A stretch of 20,051 bases of DNA. Origin: CAYMDP01 sp964389375 (GTDB lineage: Bacteria > Bdellovibrionota > Bdellovibrionia > Bdellovibrionales > UBA1609). The position numbers were made by a program, and so were the translations under genes. The DNA lies in NCBI GenBank assembly GCA_964389375.1, contig CAYMDP010000053.1, positions 1-20,051 on the forward strand. The letters run 5' to 3'. Shown in pieces: positions 7,414 through 15,645 of this stretch (positions are counted from its first letter, which is position 1; the number at the start of each line of letters is the position of its first letter). The notes under the pieces are model-generated. The model searched no databases. It saw nothing but the letters and a program-made list of their open reading frames with translations, and was not told where the DNA came from.

Positions 7414-7952
7414 TTAATAGAACACCCCATAGAAGGTCGCTGCTCGGTGGGAGCGGCTTTGTTGTTAAGTAGCAATTCGAGTGCAATCTTAAGCTCTTGT
7501 TTTTTAACTAATGCTGGATCTTTCCAAGAGTCATCTAGGCGGCCGCGGTATTGAAGTTTTCTTTGCTGATCAAATACAAAAAGATCAGGTGTACACACGG
7601 CACCCGCCGCCTTTGCAAGCTCTTGTTCTGTATCAATGAGGTAAGGAAAGCCATAGTTTTTCGTCTTCCATCTCTGAAGCAAAGCCTCGGGTTGATCCTC
7701 GGGGTAGTCTTTTGGATTATTTGAGCAAACTCCAAGAAACTGCACATTTTTTTTCGAAAATTCATGAGCCAATGCAATGAGGCGATCTTCGATAGCCATG
7801 ACATAAGGGCAATGATTGCAGATAAACATGAGGACAAGAACTTTCGACGTCTCGAAGTCCTTCAGGGAAAATTTTTTCCCGTCTACGGACTTCAGTGAAA
7901 AGTCAGGACAAGACGAGCCAATTTCTCCAGGGGGAGTATAAGTTAAAGCCAT
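7407..7952 (-). CDS. Thioredoxin-fold peroxiredoxin-like protein (AhpC/TSA-related)
   Basis: The 181-residue cytosolic protein has no signal peptide. It opens with the redoxin strand block PDFSLKSVDGKKFSLKDF, followed by the active-site segment MFICNHCPYV with C45 and C48. It also has a third Cys in the AGAVCTPDLFVFD loop (the cis-Pro side) and a closing SMGCSIKW tail. This pattern (CNHCPYV, GxxCTPD, SxGCSIKW) is typical of a widespread thioredoxin-like family annotated only as thioredoxin family protein. A thiol reductase or peroxidase role is likely, but the substrate is unknown. It sits 18 bases downstream of birA and overlaps the next gene by 7 bases. Confidence 0.85.
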   Translation of the reverse strand: MALTYTPPGEIGSSCPDFSLKSVDGKKFSLKDFETSKVLVLMFICNHCPYVMAIEDRLIALAHEFSKKNVQFLGVCSNNPKDYPEDQPEALLQRWKTKNYGFPYLIDTEQELAKAAGAVCTPDLFVFDQQRKLQYRGRLDDSWKDPALVKKQELKIALELLLNNKAAPTEQRPSMGCSIKW

Positions 7953-7970
7953 AATAAGTGATGTCTTAGT

Positions 7971-8705
7971 TTAAAGTTGGTGCCAGCTCAAGCTTTGAGT
8001 TTCGGTGACCAGATCTCCCTGGGGACCTAACTCAAGAAAGACCTCTGTCTTTAGGGGATTCGCGTTCAAGGCAGTCAAGACTTCGTCGCACTCGTTCGTG
8101 GGAAGTTCTCGTGCTGCGGCGTCTGCAATCGCCTTTTGAAGCTCAGAGCGTAACTGAGACAGGAATTGCTTCCACCTTTCTTCGTCTTCGGCTCCCCCAA
8201 GCCCCTCTTCTCCAGTTAAGTGGGTGGCCGTGTCAATTTCAGCTGGGGCCGATAGTACATTCATCCCAAGGCCCACAAGAATTCTGTGATTTGGTCCGGA
8301 TGAAATGGATTCGGTCAAAAGGCCCGCAATTTTTTTTGGTCCTAGAAAAAGATCGTTCGGAGCCTTTAGGCTCCAGTGAAGGCTTGGCCAGGTCGAGCGG
8401 GCGGCTCGATAAAGAGCCAGTCCAAGGCGGATGCTGACTAAAGCTTGCGGAGGATCTTGAAGAGAATAAGACCAGGTGGAAAGCAAGGCGGTTCCGCGAG
8501 GAGGAGACTCCCACTGATGATCATGGCGCCCTCTTCCTTTACTCTGAAAATCGGTCAGATAAATCTTAAGATGTTTTCCATCCAAGCCGGCCGCTTGTTT
8601 AGCGAGCTCATTACTGCTTGTCATTTCGGGTTCGGCCCGTAGGGGAATTTGTTCGGATTCGGCCCACTGGGCCGTGCATTCGTATACAGAAGTTAAATTT
8701 GTCAT
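7971..8705 (-). CDS. birA: Biotin--[acetyl-CoA-carboxylase] ligase, catalytic type
   Basis: The enzyme activates biotin to biotinyl-AMP and attaches it to the carrier lysine of acetyl-CoA carboxylase. The 244-residue protein lacks the N-terminal winged helix of the E. coli regulator, so it should not bind DNA. Motifs are SSNELAK near 30, the biotinyl-AMP loop GRGRHDHQW at 57-65, the KAPNDL block at 114-119 (the usual Trp of KWPNDL is Ala), KKIAGLLTE near 124 and GLGMNV near 145. The C-terminal domain is short. The sequence is a divergent but complete member. The ribosome site AAGGAG overlaps the nadC stop codon. Confidence 0.85.
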   Translation of the reverse strand: MTNLTSVYECTAQWAESEQIPLRAEPEMTSSNELAKQAAGLDGKHLKIYLTDFQSKGRGRHDHQWESPPRGTALLSTWSYSLQDPPQALVSIRLGLALYRAARSTWPSLHWSLKAPNDLFLGPKKIAGLLTESISSGPNHRILVGLGMNVLSAPAEIDTATHLTGEEGLGGAEDEERWKQFLSQLRSELQKAIADAAARELPTNECDEVLTALNANPLKTEVFLELGPQGDLVTETQSLSWHQL

Positions 8706-8721
8706 ACTTCCTGAGCTCTCC

Positions 8722-9549
8722 TTAATCCCATTCGAAAAGAAGACTCAAGTCGGCGTTTGGTGCAGAATGGGTGAGGGCGCCAACACTGATAAACTGCACG
8801 CCCGTTTTTGCATACTCCCGAATGTTTTCTATTCGAATATTTCCACTGACTTCCGTTTGTATAGATGGAGGGATCAATTTTAAGGCTTCACGCACCTGAT
8901 CCACCGACATATTGTCGAGCATAATTCGTGATACTTTTAAAAAGACCGCGGTTTCAACTTCTTCGATCTTCGAGCATTCCACTTCAATGGGAAGCTGGGA
9001 GTTTTGTTGAAGAAGACGAACTGCTTTTTCAATTCCACCAGCTAAACGAATATGATTTTCTTTAATTAAAATCGCATCACTAAGGTTCATGCGATGATTA
9101 AATCCCTTTCCATGGACAACAGCTTGTTTTTCTAAGGCTCTTAGGCCGGGAAGCGTTTTTCGTGTGTCCAGAAGGCGTGTTTTTAAGCCCTCGAGTTGCT
9201 CGACATAACATCGAGTCAGGCTGGCGATTCCACTGAGGTGACCCAAAAAATTTAGCGAAACTCGCTCCGCTTTTAAGATCTGAACTAGGTCGCCTTTAAT
9301 TAAACAAACGGATTGTTGATTTAAAACCCAATCGCCGTCTTTAAACTGCCAGTGAATCTCGGCCTTAGGCTCAAGCTGGTGAAGGGCTTCGGTAAAAGCC
9401 GCAGTTCCAGACAAGACAAGGTCTTCTTTTGCGAGGACTCGACAGTGCCCAATGCGCGCTGGGCTTTGAAGGCCATCGGTCGTCTTATCCCCATCAGGAA
9501 GGTCTTCCTGAATGGCTTGGCGAACAATTAATGTAAGATGGGAATCCAT
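8722..9549 (-). CDS. nadC: Nicotinate-nucleotide pyrophosphorylase (carboxylating)
   Basis: NadC joins quinolinate and PRPP to give nicotinate mononucleotide, CO2 and pyrophosphate in de novo NAD synthesis. The 275-residue length is typical. Family blocks include EDLPDGDKTTD near 15-25, the LNFLGHLSGIAS helix near 99, the substrate-binding run LLDTRKTLPGLR near 125-136, the GKGFNHRMNLSD block near 147 and ILIKENHI near 160. The final barrel strands carry EVSGNIRIENI and ISVGALTHSAP. It is flanked by birA (16-base gap) and the receiver gene (8-base gap), so co-transcription is likely. nadA and nadB are not here. Confidence 0.95.
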   Translation of the reverse strand: MDSHLTLIVRQAIQEDLPDGDKTTDGLQSPARIGHCRVLAKEDLVLSGTAAFTEALHQLEPKAEIHWQFKDGDWVLNQQSVCLIKGDLVQILKAERVSLNFLGHLSGIASLTRCYVEQLEGLKTRLLDTRKTLPGLRALEKQAVVHGKGFNHRMNLSDAILIKENHIRLAGGIEKAVRLLQQNSQLPIEVECSKIEEVETAVFLKVSRIMLDNMSVDQVREALKLIPPSIQTEVSGNIRIENIREYAKTGVQFISVGALTHSAPNADLSLLFEWD

Positions 9550-9557
9550 GTTCTGAG

Positions 9558-10694
9558 CTATACCTCAGCCTCGGCATCTTTAAGAAGTGCCTGAATCTCA
9601 CGCTCTAGCATTCGCTCGGCCAGTTCGGGAACAACCTTCCAGCAGATTTCTTCAATCACTTTTCTGGCTTCAGATCGAAGGATTTCTTCCATTTCGTCTT
9701 TAGAAAAAGAAGATTGGATCACTGACTGGGACTGGGATGACTGAGGACTGTGTCTTGACAAGGTCGAGAGGTCGACTTCGATTTCTGCATTTGAATCGTA
9801 TCCAGAGTCCCGCGGAAACTCCACTTCCAGGTCAGAGTCCATATCTTGGGAGGCCTCTGTCTGAGAAGCTGGAGCCGAGCTAATTAAACTTCTGGACTGA
9901 GAAATATCTGAAATCACCTGATCGGCTTCAATTTTTTCATCTGGAATTAAATAATCTACAGGAAGATCGTTTTCGGAAGTGTTATCTTCGCCAAGGTTTA
10001 ATCGAAACTTTGAGAGATCTTGTTGGGCCCAGTCATTTTGCTCTTCTTCGGTCTCTTCGTCCTTCTTAAAGAATCGGGGGCCTTGGGCTTTATTTCCAGG
10101 AACAAATTCTTCCTCAGGAGCGGGAGCAGAGGGCAAAGAGACTTCTTTAAAATCATCTTCATCCGAATACACCGGCGCTTCAAGGGGTTCGAACTGATCC
10201 ATGTTCCAATCTTCTGCCCCCTTGGCCGGGCCGTCTTGTGGGGCGCCCGCTGATGCTGGTCGAGCTTGTTCTTCAAACTCAGGCAATTTTGGAAAATTAA
10301 GGTAACGAGATAAGCGCTGAGTTTTAGTTTTTGGGACTAACTCATTAATGATCTTTCGAAGAGCGGCCACATCAAAGGGTTTTTCAAGATGAGAGTTGGC
10401 GCCACAAGCAGTGTACTTGTCTTCATCAAGCTCCATAAAACCACTCCACATCAAGACGACGGGAATATTTTTAAGCTCACTTTCTTTCTTAAGTTCTACG
10501 CAGGTCTCGTAGCCATTTTTTTTCTGTAAAAGGATGTCTGCAAAAATAATATCTGGCTTAAACTTGTGCGCGACCGACACGACGTCAACGCCAAGGTTTA
10601 CGGGTCGCACTTCGACCGCATAATCCTGTAGGGCCAGTTGAAATACTTTTTTTATCGTGCTGCTTTCATCTGCAAGTAAGACGCGTAATGCCAT
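9558..10694 (-). CDS. Response regulator with acidic linker and conserved C-terminal helix
   Basis: Residues 1-120 form a CheY-like receiver: acidic pair D9/E10, phospho-acceptor D53 in FADILL, S84 in MWSG and K105 in EKPF. Residues 125-325 are a low-complexity linker rich in Glu, Asp, Ser, Gln and Pro. The last 48 residues form an amphipathic helical tail with WKVVPELAERMLEREI. Similar W-x-VVPELAE tails follow receivers in myxobacterial and related proteins (recalled, not searched), and the receiver-linker-tail layout recalls the polarity protein RomR. There is no DNA-binding or enzyme domain, so output is probably through protein contacts. It is first in the minus-strand series with nadC and birA, and diverges from lptG. 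Confidence 0.85.
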   Translation of the reverse strand: MALRVLLADESSTIKKVFQLALQDYAVEVRPVNLGVDVVSVAHKFKPDIIFADILLQKKNGYETCVELKKESELKNIPVVLMWSGFMELDEDKYTACGANSHLEKPFDVAALRKIINELVPKTKTQRLSRYLNFPKLPEFEEQARPASAGAPQDGPAKGAEDWNMDQFEPLEAPVYSDEDDFKEVSLPSAPAPEEEFVPGNKAQGPRFFKKDEETEEEQNDWAQQDLSKFRLNLGEDNTSENDLPVDYLIPDEKIEADQVISDISQSRSLISSAPASQTEASQDMDSDLEVEFPRDSGYDSNAEIEVDLSTLSRHSPQSSQSQSVIQSSFSKDEMEEILRSEARKVIEEICWKVVPELAERMLEREIQALLKDAEAEV

Positions 10695-10781
10695 GCATTG
10701 AGTTCACCCTTTTTAAATCTATGAGTCAAATAGAAAAAAGTTGGTCCTTTTCTTGTTTTCTGGATCATGTCATGATGGGTC
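10695..10781. promoter_or_regulatory. Divergent promoter region between the receiver gene and lptG
   Basis: This 87-bp AT-rich gap must hold start signals for both the leftward and the rightward gene series. On the minus strand TTGACT (plus 10724-10729) resembles a -35 box, but no good -10 appears at 16-18 bases. On the plus strand TTGGTC at 10741 is a weak -35 candidate. AAGGGTG upstream of the minus-strand ATG is a possible ribosome site. No operator repeat stands out. Confidence 0.4.
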
Positions 10782-11864
10782 GTGACACATATTCTTGATC
10801 GCTACACCGCAAAACTTTTCTTGGCTTATTTTGCTGCGGGCCTTTTGGTTTTCGTGACCTTGTTTCTAACCGTGGATTTTTTAGGCTTCGCGGTCCGAAA
10901 TTCTGAGGCTGAGACTTCAAGTCTGCTTAAATATTATCTTTATTTTACCCCAGAAATTATCCACCAGATGCTGCCCGTGGGTGCTCTGCTTGCGATGGTG
11001 TTTACTCTTTCGACCTTAAATAAATCTAATGAGCTTGTCGCCATGTTTTCTATTGGGATGAGTTTAGCCCGAATAAGTGCGCCGGCCCTAGTGCTTGTCG
11101 CGATGATTTCGGCATTTTCGTTTTGGATGAGCGACAGAGTCCTGCCCCGATTTGCCCAGAAAAAAAATTATGTCGAGTATGTGGAGATTAAAAAACGGCC
11201 CGGCCTTTATTCGACAGTGAACACCAACAAAATTTGGTATCGTTCGGAAAACGTCTTGTTCAATATCAAGACTCTAAATCCAGAGCAGGCAAGTGCTCAG
11301 GGCTTGACCCTTTATTACTTTGATTCGGCCTGGAATTTGATTCAAATGATCACCGCCAGAGCTTTATCAATTCAGGGCAGTCTGTGGGAGCTTTCGGATG
11401 GGTCAGTCACCCTATTTAGTCATGAATCCAGTTTTCCGCTGACGAAAACCTTTCAGAAAAAGCAGCTGACCATGAATGAAGACGTTGCAGATTTAACAAG
11501 TTCTGGAAACTCATCGGAAGTGATGAGCCTTGCCGAGCTGGGGCGATTTATTAAAAAAAATAAAGAGGGGGGACTAGATACCCTTCGCTACGAAGTTGAT
11601 TATCACGGCAAATTTGGCTTCGCATTTTCGGCCTTTGTCATGTGCATGATGGGGATTCCATTTAGTGTTTCACGGCAAAGATCCGGCGGGACCTTTTTAA
11701 ATATTGGCCTTTGTATTGGTTTATCCTTTTTGTACTGGGTCAGCTTCAGCTCGGCCTTAACTCTTGGGAAACATGGGGTTCTTCCCCCTATTGTGGCAGC
11801 CTGGATGCCTAATTTTTTGATGTTTTCCGGAGCCCTAGTTTTATTGGCCCGCTTGAAGAAGTAA
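10782..11864 (+). CDS. lptG: LptF/LptG-family LPS export permease, LptG-like
   Basis: LptG is one of two permease subunits of the LptB2FG ABC transporter, which extracts lipopolysaccharide from the inner membrane and feeds it to the periplasmic Lpt bridge. The 360-residue length equals that of E. coli LptG. It opens with ILDRYTAKLFL, then TM segments at about 12-36, 62-84 and 96-120, a periplasmic beta domain at about 135-265 (IWYRSENVLFNIKTL, SLWELSDGSVT) and three C-terminal TMs. SNELVAMFSIGMS is the coupling region after TM2. The GTG at 10782 is the only usable start because an upstream in-frame ATG meets a stop at once. def follows after 48 bases, likely in the same transcript. Confidence 0.88.
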   Translation: MTHILDRYTAKLFLAYFAAGLLVFVTLFLTVDFLGFAVRNSEAETSSLLKYYLYFTPEIIHQMLPVGALLAMVFTLSTLNKSNELVAMFSIGMSLARISAPALVLVAMISAFSFWMSDRVLPRFAQKKNYVEYVEIKKRPGLYSTVNTNKIWYRSENVLFNIKTLNPEQASAQGLTLYYFDSAWNLIQMITARALSIQGSLWELSDGSVTLFSHESSFPLTKTFQKKQLTMNEDVADLTSSGNSSEVMSLAELGRFIKKNKEGGLDTLRYEVDYHGKFGFAFSAFVMCMMGIPFSVSRQRSGGTFLNIGLCIGLSFLYWVSFSSALTLGKHGVLPPIVAAWMPNFLMFSGALVLLARLKK

Positions 11865-11912
11865 GAATTATGACACTAGAAAAAGCCTCTATTTCAGTGT
11901 AGTCTAGGCCCT

Positions 11913-12497
11913 ATGGCAAAACTCGAAGTTCTTAAATTTCCGGACCCAAGACTGCGTAAAAAGGGTCAAAAGATCGAGCGGGTCACTCCGGAGCTTAAAA
12001 AGCTTGCAGAGGATATGCTCGAGACCATGTATGCCTTTAATGGAATTGGGCTTGCGGCGGTTCAAGTCGGACAGCTTGTTCGGTTAATTGTGTTGGATAC
12101 CCGACCTAGTGAAAATGGGCGCTATAAGCCCGAAGAGTTAACTGAACTTGAGCAAGCTATTGAGCAACCCCTAATTATTTTTAATCCCGAGATCACCAAA
12201 AAGCAGGGTAAGACGACCTACGATGAGGGTTGTTTAAGTGTGCCCACCTACTACGAAACGGTAGAGCGTGCGGATATCATCGAACTTAAGGGTTTAAATA
12301 TTAAGGGCGAAGAGTTCACTTTGCGAACAGATGGACTTTTAGCCATTTGCCTTCAGCACGAAATCGATCATCTCGACGGAAAACTTTTTATCGATCGTTT
12401 AAGTCCGATCAAGTCGACCCGAATTAAATCTAAGATTAAAAAATTCGGCTATCCGGAGCTCGAAGAGCAAGAAGAAAAGGAAGAGCATCTGTTGTGA
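11913..12497 (+). CDS. def: Peptide deformylase
   Basis: Def removes the formyl group from the initiator methionine of new proteins in the cytosol. All three motifs are present: GIGLAAVQVGQ at 44-54, EGCLSVP at 105-111 with metal ligand C107, and QHEIDHLDGKLF at 148-159 with ligands H149 and H153 and catalytic E150. The 194-residue protein carries a modest insertion after the second strand (about 66-86) and an acidic tail (EEQEEKEEHLL). The ATG at 11913 has only a weak ribosome site. The stop overlaps the fmt start by 4 bases (GTGA), giving the classic def-fmt pair. Confidence 0.97.
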   Translation: MAKLEVLKFPDPRLRKKGQKIERVTPELKKLAEDMLETMYAFNGIGLAAVQVGQLVRLIVLDTRPSENGRYKPEELTELEQAIEQPLIIFNPEITKKQGKTTYDEGCLSVPTYYETVERADIIELKGLNIKGEEFTLRTDGLLAICLQHEIDHLDGKLFIDRLSPIKSTRIKSKIKKFGYPELEEQEEKEEHLL

Positions 12498-13441
12498 GTT
12501 TGATCCGTTGCCTATTTCTTGGCACTCCTGACATTGCCGCCTCTTGTCTGAAGGCCATGATCGCGGACGAGCATTTTGAAATTGTCGGCGTTGTTTCTCA
12601 ACCAGATCGGCCGGCGGGTCGAAAAATGCAGCTTCAGGCAAGCCCTGTAAAGTCCTTGGCACTTCAACATAAAATTCCGGTGTGGACCCCTGAAAAAGTC
12701 AGTCAACCTGAGGTGATCAAAGAGCTTTCGGCCCTTCGAGCCGAGGTTGTTGTTGTCGTCGCCTTTGGGCAGATTTTGACTCAAGAGTTTTTAGATGCTT
12801 ACCCAAATCGCATCGTCAATGTGCATGCGAGTATTTTGCCAAGATGGCGGGGGGCGGCTCCGATTCAAAGGGCCATTATGGCCGGGGACCGCGAAACCGG
12901 AGTTTCCCTACAAGTTATGGTTAAAAAATTAGATGCGGGCGCCATCTTAGGTTCGAGGAAAATTAAAATTGAAGAGCATATGAATTCTGTCGATCTTTTA
13001 GAGGCGATGAAGCCTCTGGCCGCGGACCTTTTGGCCGTTGAGCTGATGGACTATTGCAGGGGAAACCTAGGTCCTCTGCCTCAGGATGAATCTTTGGTGA
13101 CGATTGCTCCAAAAATTGAAAAGTCTGAGGGACTTATCGATTGGTCCGAGCCGGCCCAGCAAATTTTAAACAAATTAAGGGGCTTGGCAATGGGGCCCGG
13201 AGTTCATACGCGGCGCGAAGGAAAACCCTTAAAAATCCATCGTGCCGAAGTTGTTTCAGTTCAGCAAAAAGTCAAAGCGGGACAAGTGATCCAGGTTGAC
13301 GAGGATTCCTTCATCGTGTCATGTGGTGGGCAAGCACTAAAAGTCTTAGAAGTGCAGCCCGAATCTAGAGCGCGAATGAGCGTAAAAGATTATTTGAAGG
13401 GCTACTCTTTAAAACCTGGAGACCACTTTGCCTCAAGCTGA
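12494..13441 (+). CDS. fmt: Methionyl-tRNA formyltransferase
   Basis: Fmt formylates Met-tRNAfMet with 10-formyl-THF. The N-terminal formyltransferase domain carries the catalytic N109, H111 and D147 and the SILPRWRGAAPIQ loop (113-125). FLGTPDIA near 8 is the typical opening. The C-terminal domain (about 205-315) binds tRNA. At 315 residues it is full length. The GTG start overlaps the def stop, consistent with translational coupling. The 3' end overlaps rpe by 14 bases. Confidence 0.97.
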   Translation: MSLIRCLFLGTPDIAASCLKAMIADEHFEIVGVVSQPDRPAGRKMQLQASPVKSLALQHKIPVWTPEKVSQPEVIKELSALRAEVVVVVAFGQILTQEFLDAYPNRIVNVHASILPRWRGAAPIQRAIMAGDRETGVSLQVMVKKLDAGAILGSRKIKIEEHMNSVDLLEAMKPLAADLLAVELMDYCRGNLGPLPQDESLVTIAPKIEKSEGLIDWSEPAQQILNKLRGLAMGPGVHTRREGKPLKIHRAEVVSVQQKVKAGQVIQVDEDSFIVSCGGQALKVLEVQPESRARMSVKDYLKGYSLKPGDHFASS

Positions 13442-14099
13442 CTTCATCATTGCTCCAAGTATCCTGTCGGCAGACTTTGCCAATCTTCAATCTGAAATTC
13501 GAAAAATAAAATCCGGGGGAGCCGATTGGGTTCACGTGGATGTTATGGATGGGCATTTTGTGCCCAATCTTACGATTGGTCCACCGGTCGTAAAGGCATT
13601 AAGGCAAGTGACGGATCTTCCTTTGGATGTTCACTTGATGATCGAAAAGCCAGAAGACAGTTTTGAAGACTACATTAAAGCCGGAGCAGATTACTTAACC
13701 ATCCATGTTGAGGCCACACACTCAGCTAAAGAACTTTTGCAAAAAATCAGAAGCCAAGGTGTAAAGCCAGGAATTACGCTTCGGCCTGCAACACCAGTCA
13801 GCGAAATATTTCCCCTTCTCGAATTTGTCGACCTTGTTTTGATTATGACCGTGAATCCCGGTTTTGGCGGACAGTCTTTTATGCGCGATCAGGTGCAAAA
13901 AATTTCTCAAGTTAAGACCGAGCTAAAACGCATCGGCCACGCGGCTTTGATTGAAGTTGACGGCGGAGTGACTGCCGAAACGGCAAAAGAGCTTAGAGAA
14001 GCAGATGTGCTGGTCGCGGGAAGCTACATTTTTGCGAACAAAGAAAATTTGAGTGTGGACGAATCGATTCTTAAACTTAAAGGTGCGAAGCATGATTGA
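13428..14099 (+). CDS. rpe: Ribulose-phosphate 3-epimerase
   Basis: Rpe interconverts ribulose-5-phosphate and xylulose-5-phosphate in the pentose phosphate pathway. The 223-residue TIM barrel has APSILSADFANL at the start, VHVDVMDGHFVPNLTIGP (first His and Asp metal/acid-base residues), LDVHLMIEKPE, MTVNPGFGGQSF for phosphate binding and LIEVDGGV near 180. The start is a TTG at 13428, supported by GGAG 8 bases upstream inside the end of fmt. The last 8 bases overlap the hutH start. Nothing links it functionally to histidine breakdown, so its place here is operon packing. Confidence 0.96.
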   Translation: MPQADFIIAPSILSADFANLQSEIRKIKSGGADWVHVDVMDGHFVPNLTIGPPVVKALRQVTDLPLDVHLMIEKPEDSFEDYIKAGADYLTIHVEATHSAKELLQKIRSQGVKPGITLRPATPVSEIFPLLEFVDLVLIMTVNPGFGGQSFMRDQVQKISQVKTELKRIGHAALIEVDGGVTAETAKELREADVLVAGSYIFANKENLSVDESILKLKGAKHD

Positions 14100-15645
14100 G
14101 ATTGATGGAAACTCCGTAGGTTTGGATCAGGTATGGACTGTGGCCCACGCCTTCGCGGATGGAGCGGTCTCTCCGTCTTCGAAAGTCACTTTAAGTGCGG
14201 TTGCGAAACAAAAGATGCAGACCTCTTTGGATTATATTTCGGCGCGCATTCAAAATGGCGAAACAATGTACGGAGTCAACACGGGTTTTGGAGCCTTTAG
14301 TAGTGTGCGAATTTCGAAAGAGGACATCGTGCAGTTGCAAAAGAATTTGATTCGCTCACATTGCTCGGGTGTCGGCACACCTTTTCCGGTGGAAGAGTCA
14401 CGGGCCATTATGTTTTTGCGGGCCAATGCCTTGGCCAGGGGGCATAGTGGAATTCGGGTGAAGGTCGTTGAAAAAATTCTTGAATTATTAAATATGAATG
14501 TAGTTCCAGTGATTCCATCTCAAGGGAGTGTGGGTGCAAGTGGAGATCTTGCTCCTCTTTCCCATTTGGCTTTGGCCTTGATTGGCGAGGGAGAAGTTTG
14601 GGAAAACGGAAAAGCCGTTTCTGCAGCTAAGGTCTTTCGCGAGAAGGGCATTGAGGCTTTGGAGCTTCAGGCCAAAGAAGGTTTATCCCTAATTAATGGC
14701 TGTCAGGTGATGACGGCGGTGGGTTTACTGAATGCTTATCGTGCTAGACGTCTTGTCTGGTCCGTGGATCTCGCGGGAGCGATGTCTCTGGAAGCGCTAA
14801 GGGGATCAAGATCTGCCTTTGATCCTTTAATCGCAGCGACTCGTCCTCACCCGGGAGAGGCCAAAACCGCACGAAATCTTTTAAAACTTTTAGGGCCAGA
14901 TTCTGAAATTGCAAAAAGTCATGAGGCCTGCCACCGAGTTCAGGATGCCTACAGTCTTCGTTGTATGCCAGCGGTCCACGGGGCGGCGAAAGATGCTTTG
15001 CTTAGCTCGATTCGCACACTTGAAATTGAAGCGAACTCAAGCACCGATAACCCTCTCGTTTTTGCAGAAGACAACAAAGTTTTATCTTGCGGAAACTTTC
15101 ACGGAGAGCCGGTCGCTTTTGCCTTAGATTTTTTAGGAATCGCGATGAGTGCGATGGCCAGTATTTCGGAATGTCGAATTGAAAAGCTGATTAATCCAGC
15201 CATGAGTGAACTGCCAGCTTTTTTGGCGCCGAAGGGTGGATTAAATAGTGGATTGATGATTGTGCAAGTTGCGGCGGCCTCATTGGTCAGTGAAAATAAA
15301 ATTTTATCACATCCGGCCTCAGTAGACAGTATTCCCACCTCTGCGGACAAAGAAGATCATGTCAGTATGGGAACGATTGCAGCCCGTAAGCTTGGACAGA
15401 TTGTGAAGAATGCAGAAAACATTGTCGCCATGGAACTGCTCTGTGCTTCTCAGGCCTTAGACTTTTTAAAACCGGCCAGACCCGCAGCTGCGGTTGCTGA
15501 GGCCTATGATTTGATTCGCACCCAGGTCCCCTTTGCAGAAGAGGATCGTGTTTTTTCTAAAGACGTCGAATCTATCAAGGGCCTAATTCAATCGGGAGCG
15601 ATGCTTCGGTCCGTTCATACAAGTGTAGGAGAACTCGAATGGTAA
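14092..15645 (+). CDS. hutH: Histidine ammonia-lyase
   Basis: HutH removes ammonia from L-histidine to give urocanate, the first step of histidine use. The MIO cofactor forms from A149-S150-G151 within SVGASGDLAPLSH. Y60 in MYGVNTGFG is the expected catalytic tyrosine, and SSTDNPL and NPAMS are further family blocks. I chose the ATG at 14092 (517 residues, normal family size, overlapping the rpe stop by 8 bases) over an upstream GTG at 14053 that would add 13 unrelated residues. The GAATGGTAA end overlaps hutU by 7 bases. Confidence 0.97.
   Translation: MIEIDGNSVGLDQVWTVAHAFADGAVSPSSKVTLSAVAKQKMQTSLDYISARIQNGETMYGVNTGFGAFSSVRISKEDIVQLQKNLIRSHCSGVGTPFPVEESRAIMFLRANALARGHSGIRVKVVEKILELLNMNVVPVIPSQGSVGASGDLAPLSHLALALIGEGEVWENGKAVSAAKVFREKGIEALELQAKEGLSLINGCQVMTAVGLLNAYRARRLVWSVDLAGAMSLEALRGSRSAFDPLIAATRPHPGEAKTARNLLKLLGPDSEIAKSHEACHRVQDAYSLRCMPAVHGAAKDALLSSIRTLEIEANSSTDNPLVFAEDNKVLSCGNFHGEPVAFALDFLGIAMSAMASISECRIEKLINPAMSELPAFLAPKGGLNSGLMIVQVAAASLVSENKILSHPASVDSIPTSADKEDHVSMGTIAARKLGQIVKNAENIVAMELLCASQALDFLKPARPAAAVAEAYDLIRTQVPFAEEDRVFSKDVESIKGLIQSGAMLRSVHTSVGELEW

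Noticed and set aside
8111..8437. 108-codon plus-strand frame opposite birA
   Set aside because: It is an antisense shadow of the biotin ligase gene.
7971..8705. Broken biotin ligase because KWPND has become KAPND
   Set aside because: All other motifs and the length are intact. Single changes of this Trp may be tolerated, so I treat it as a divergent functional gene.
11870..11902. 10-codon ATG ORF between lptG and def
   Set aside because: It is too short, has no ribosome site, and an ORF of this size is expected by chance in this gap.
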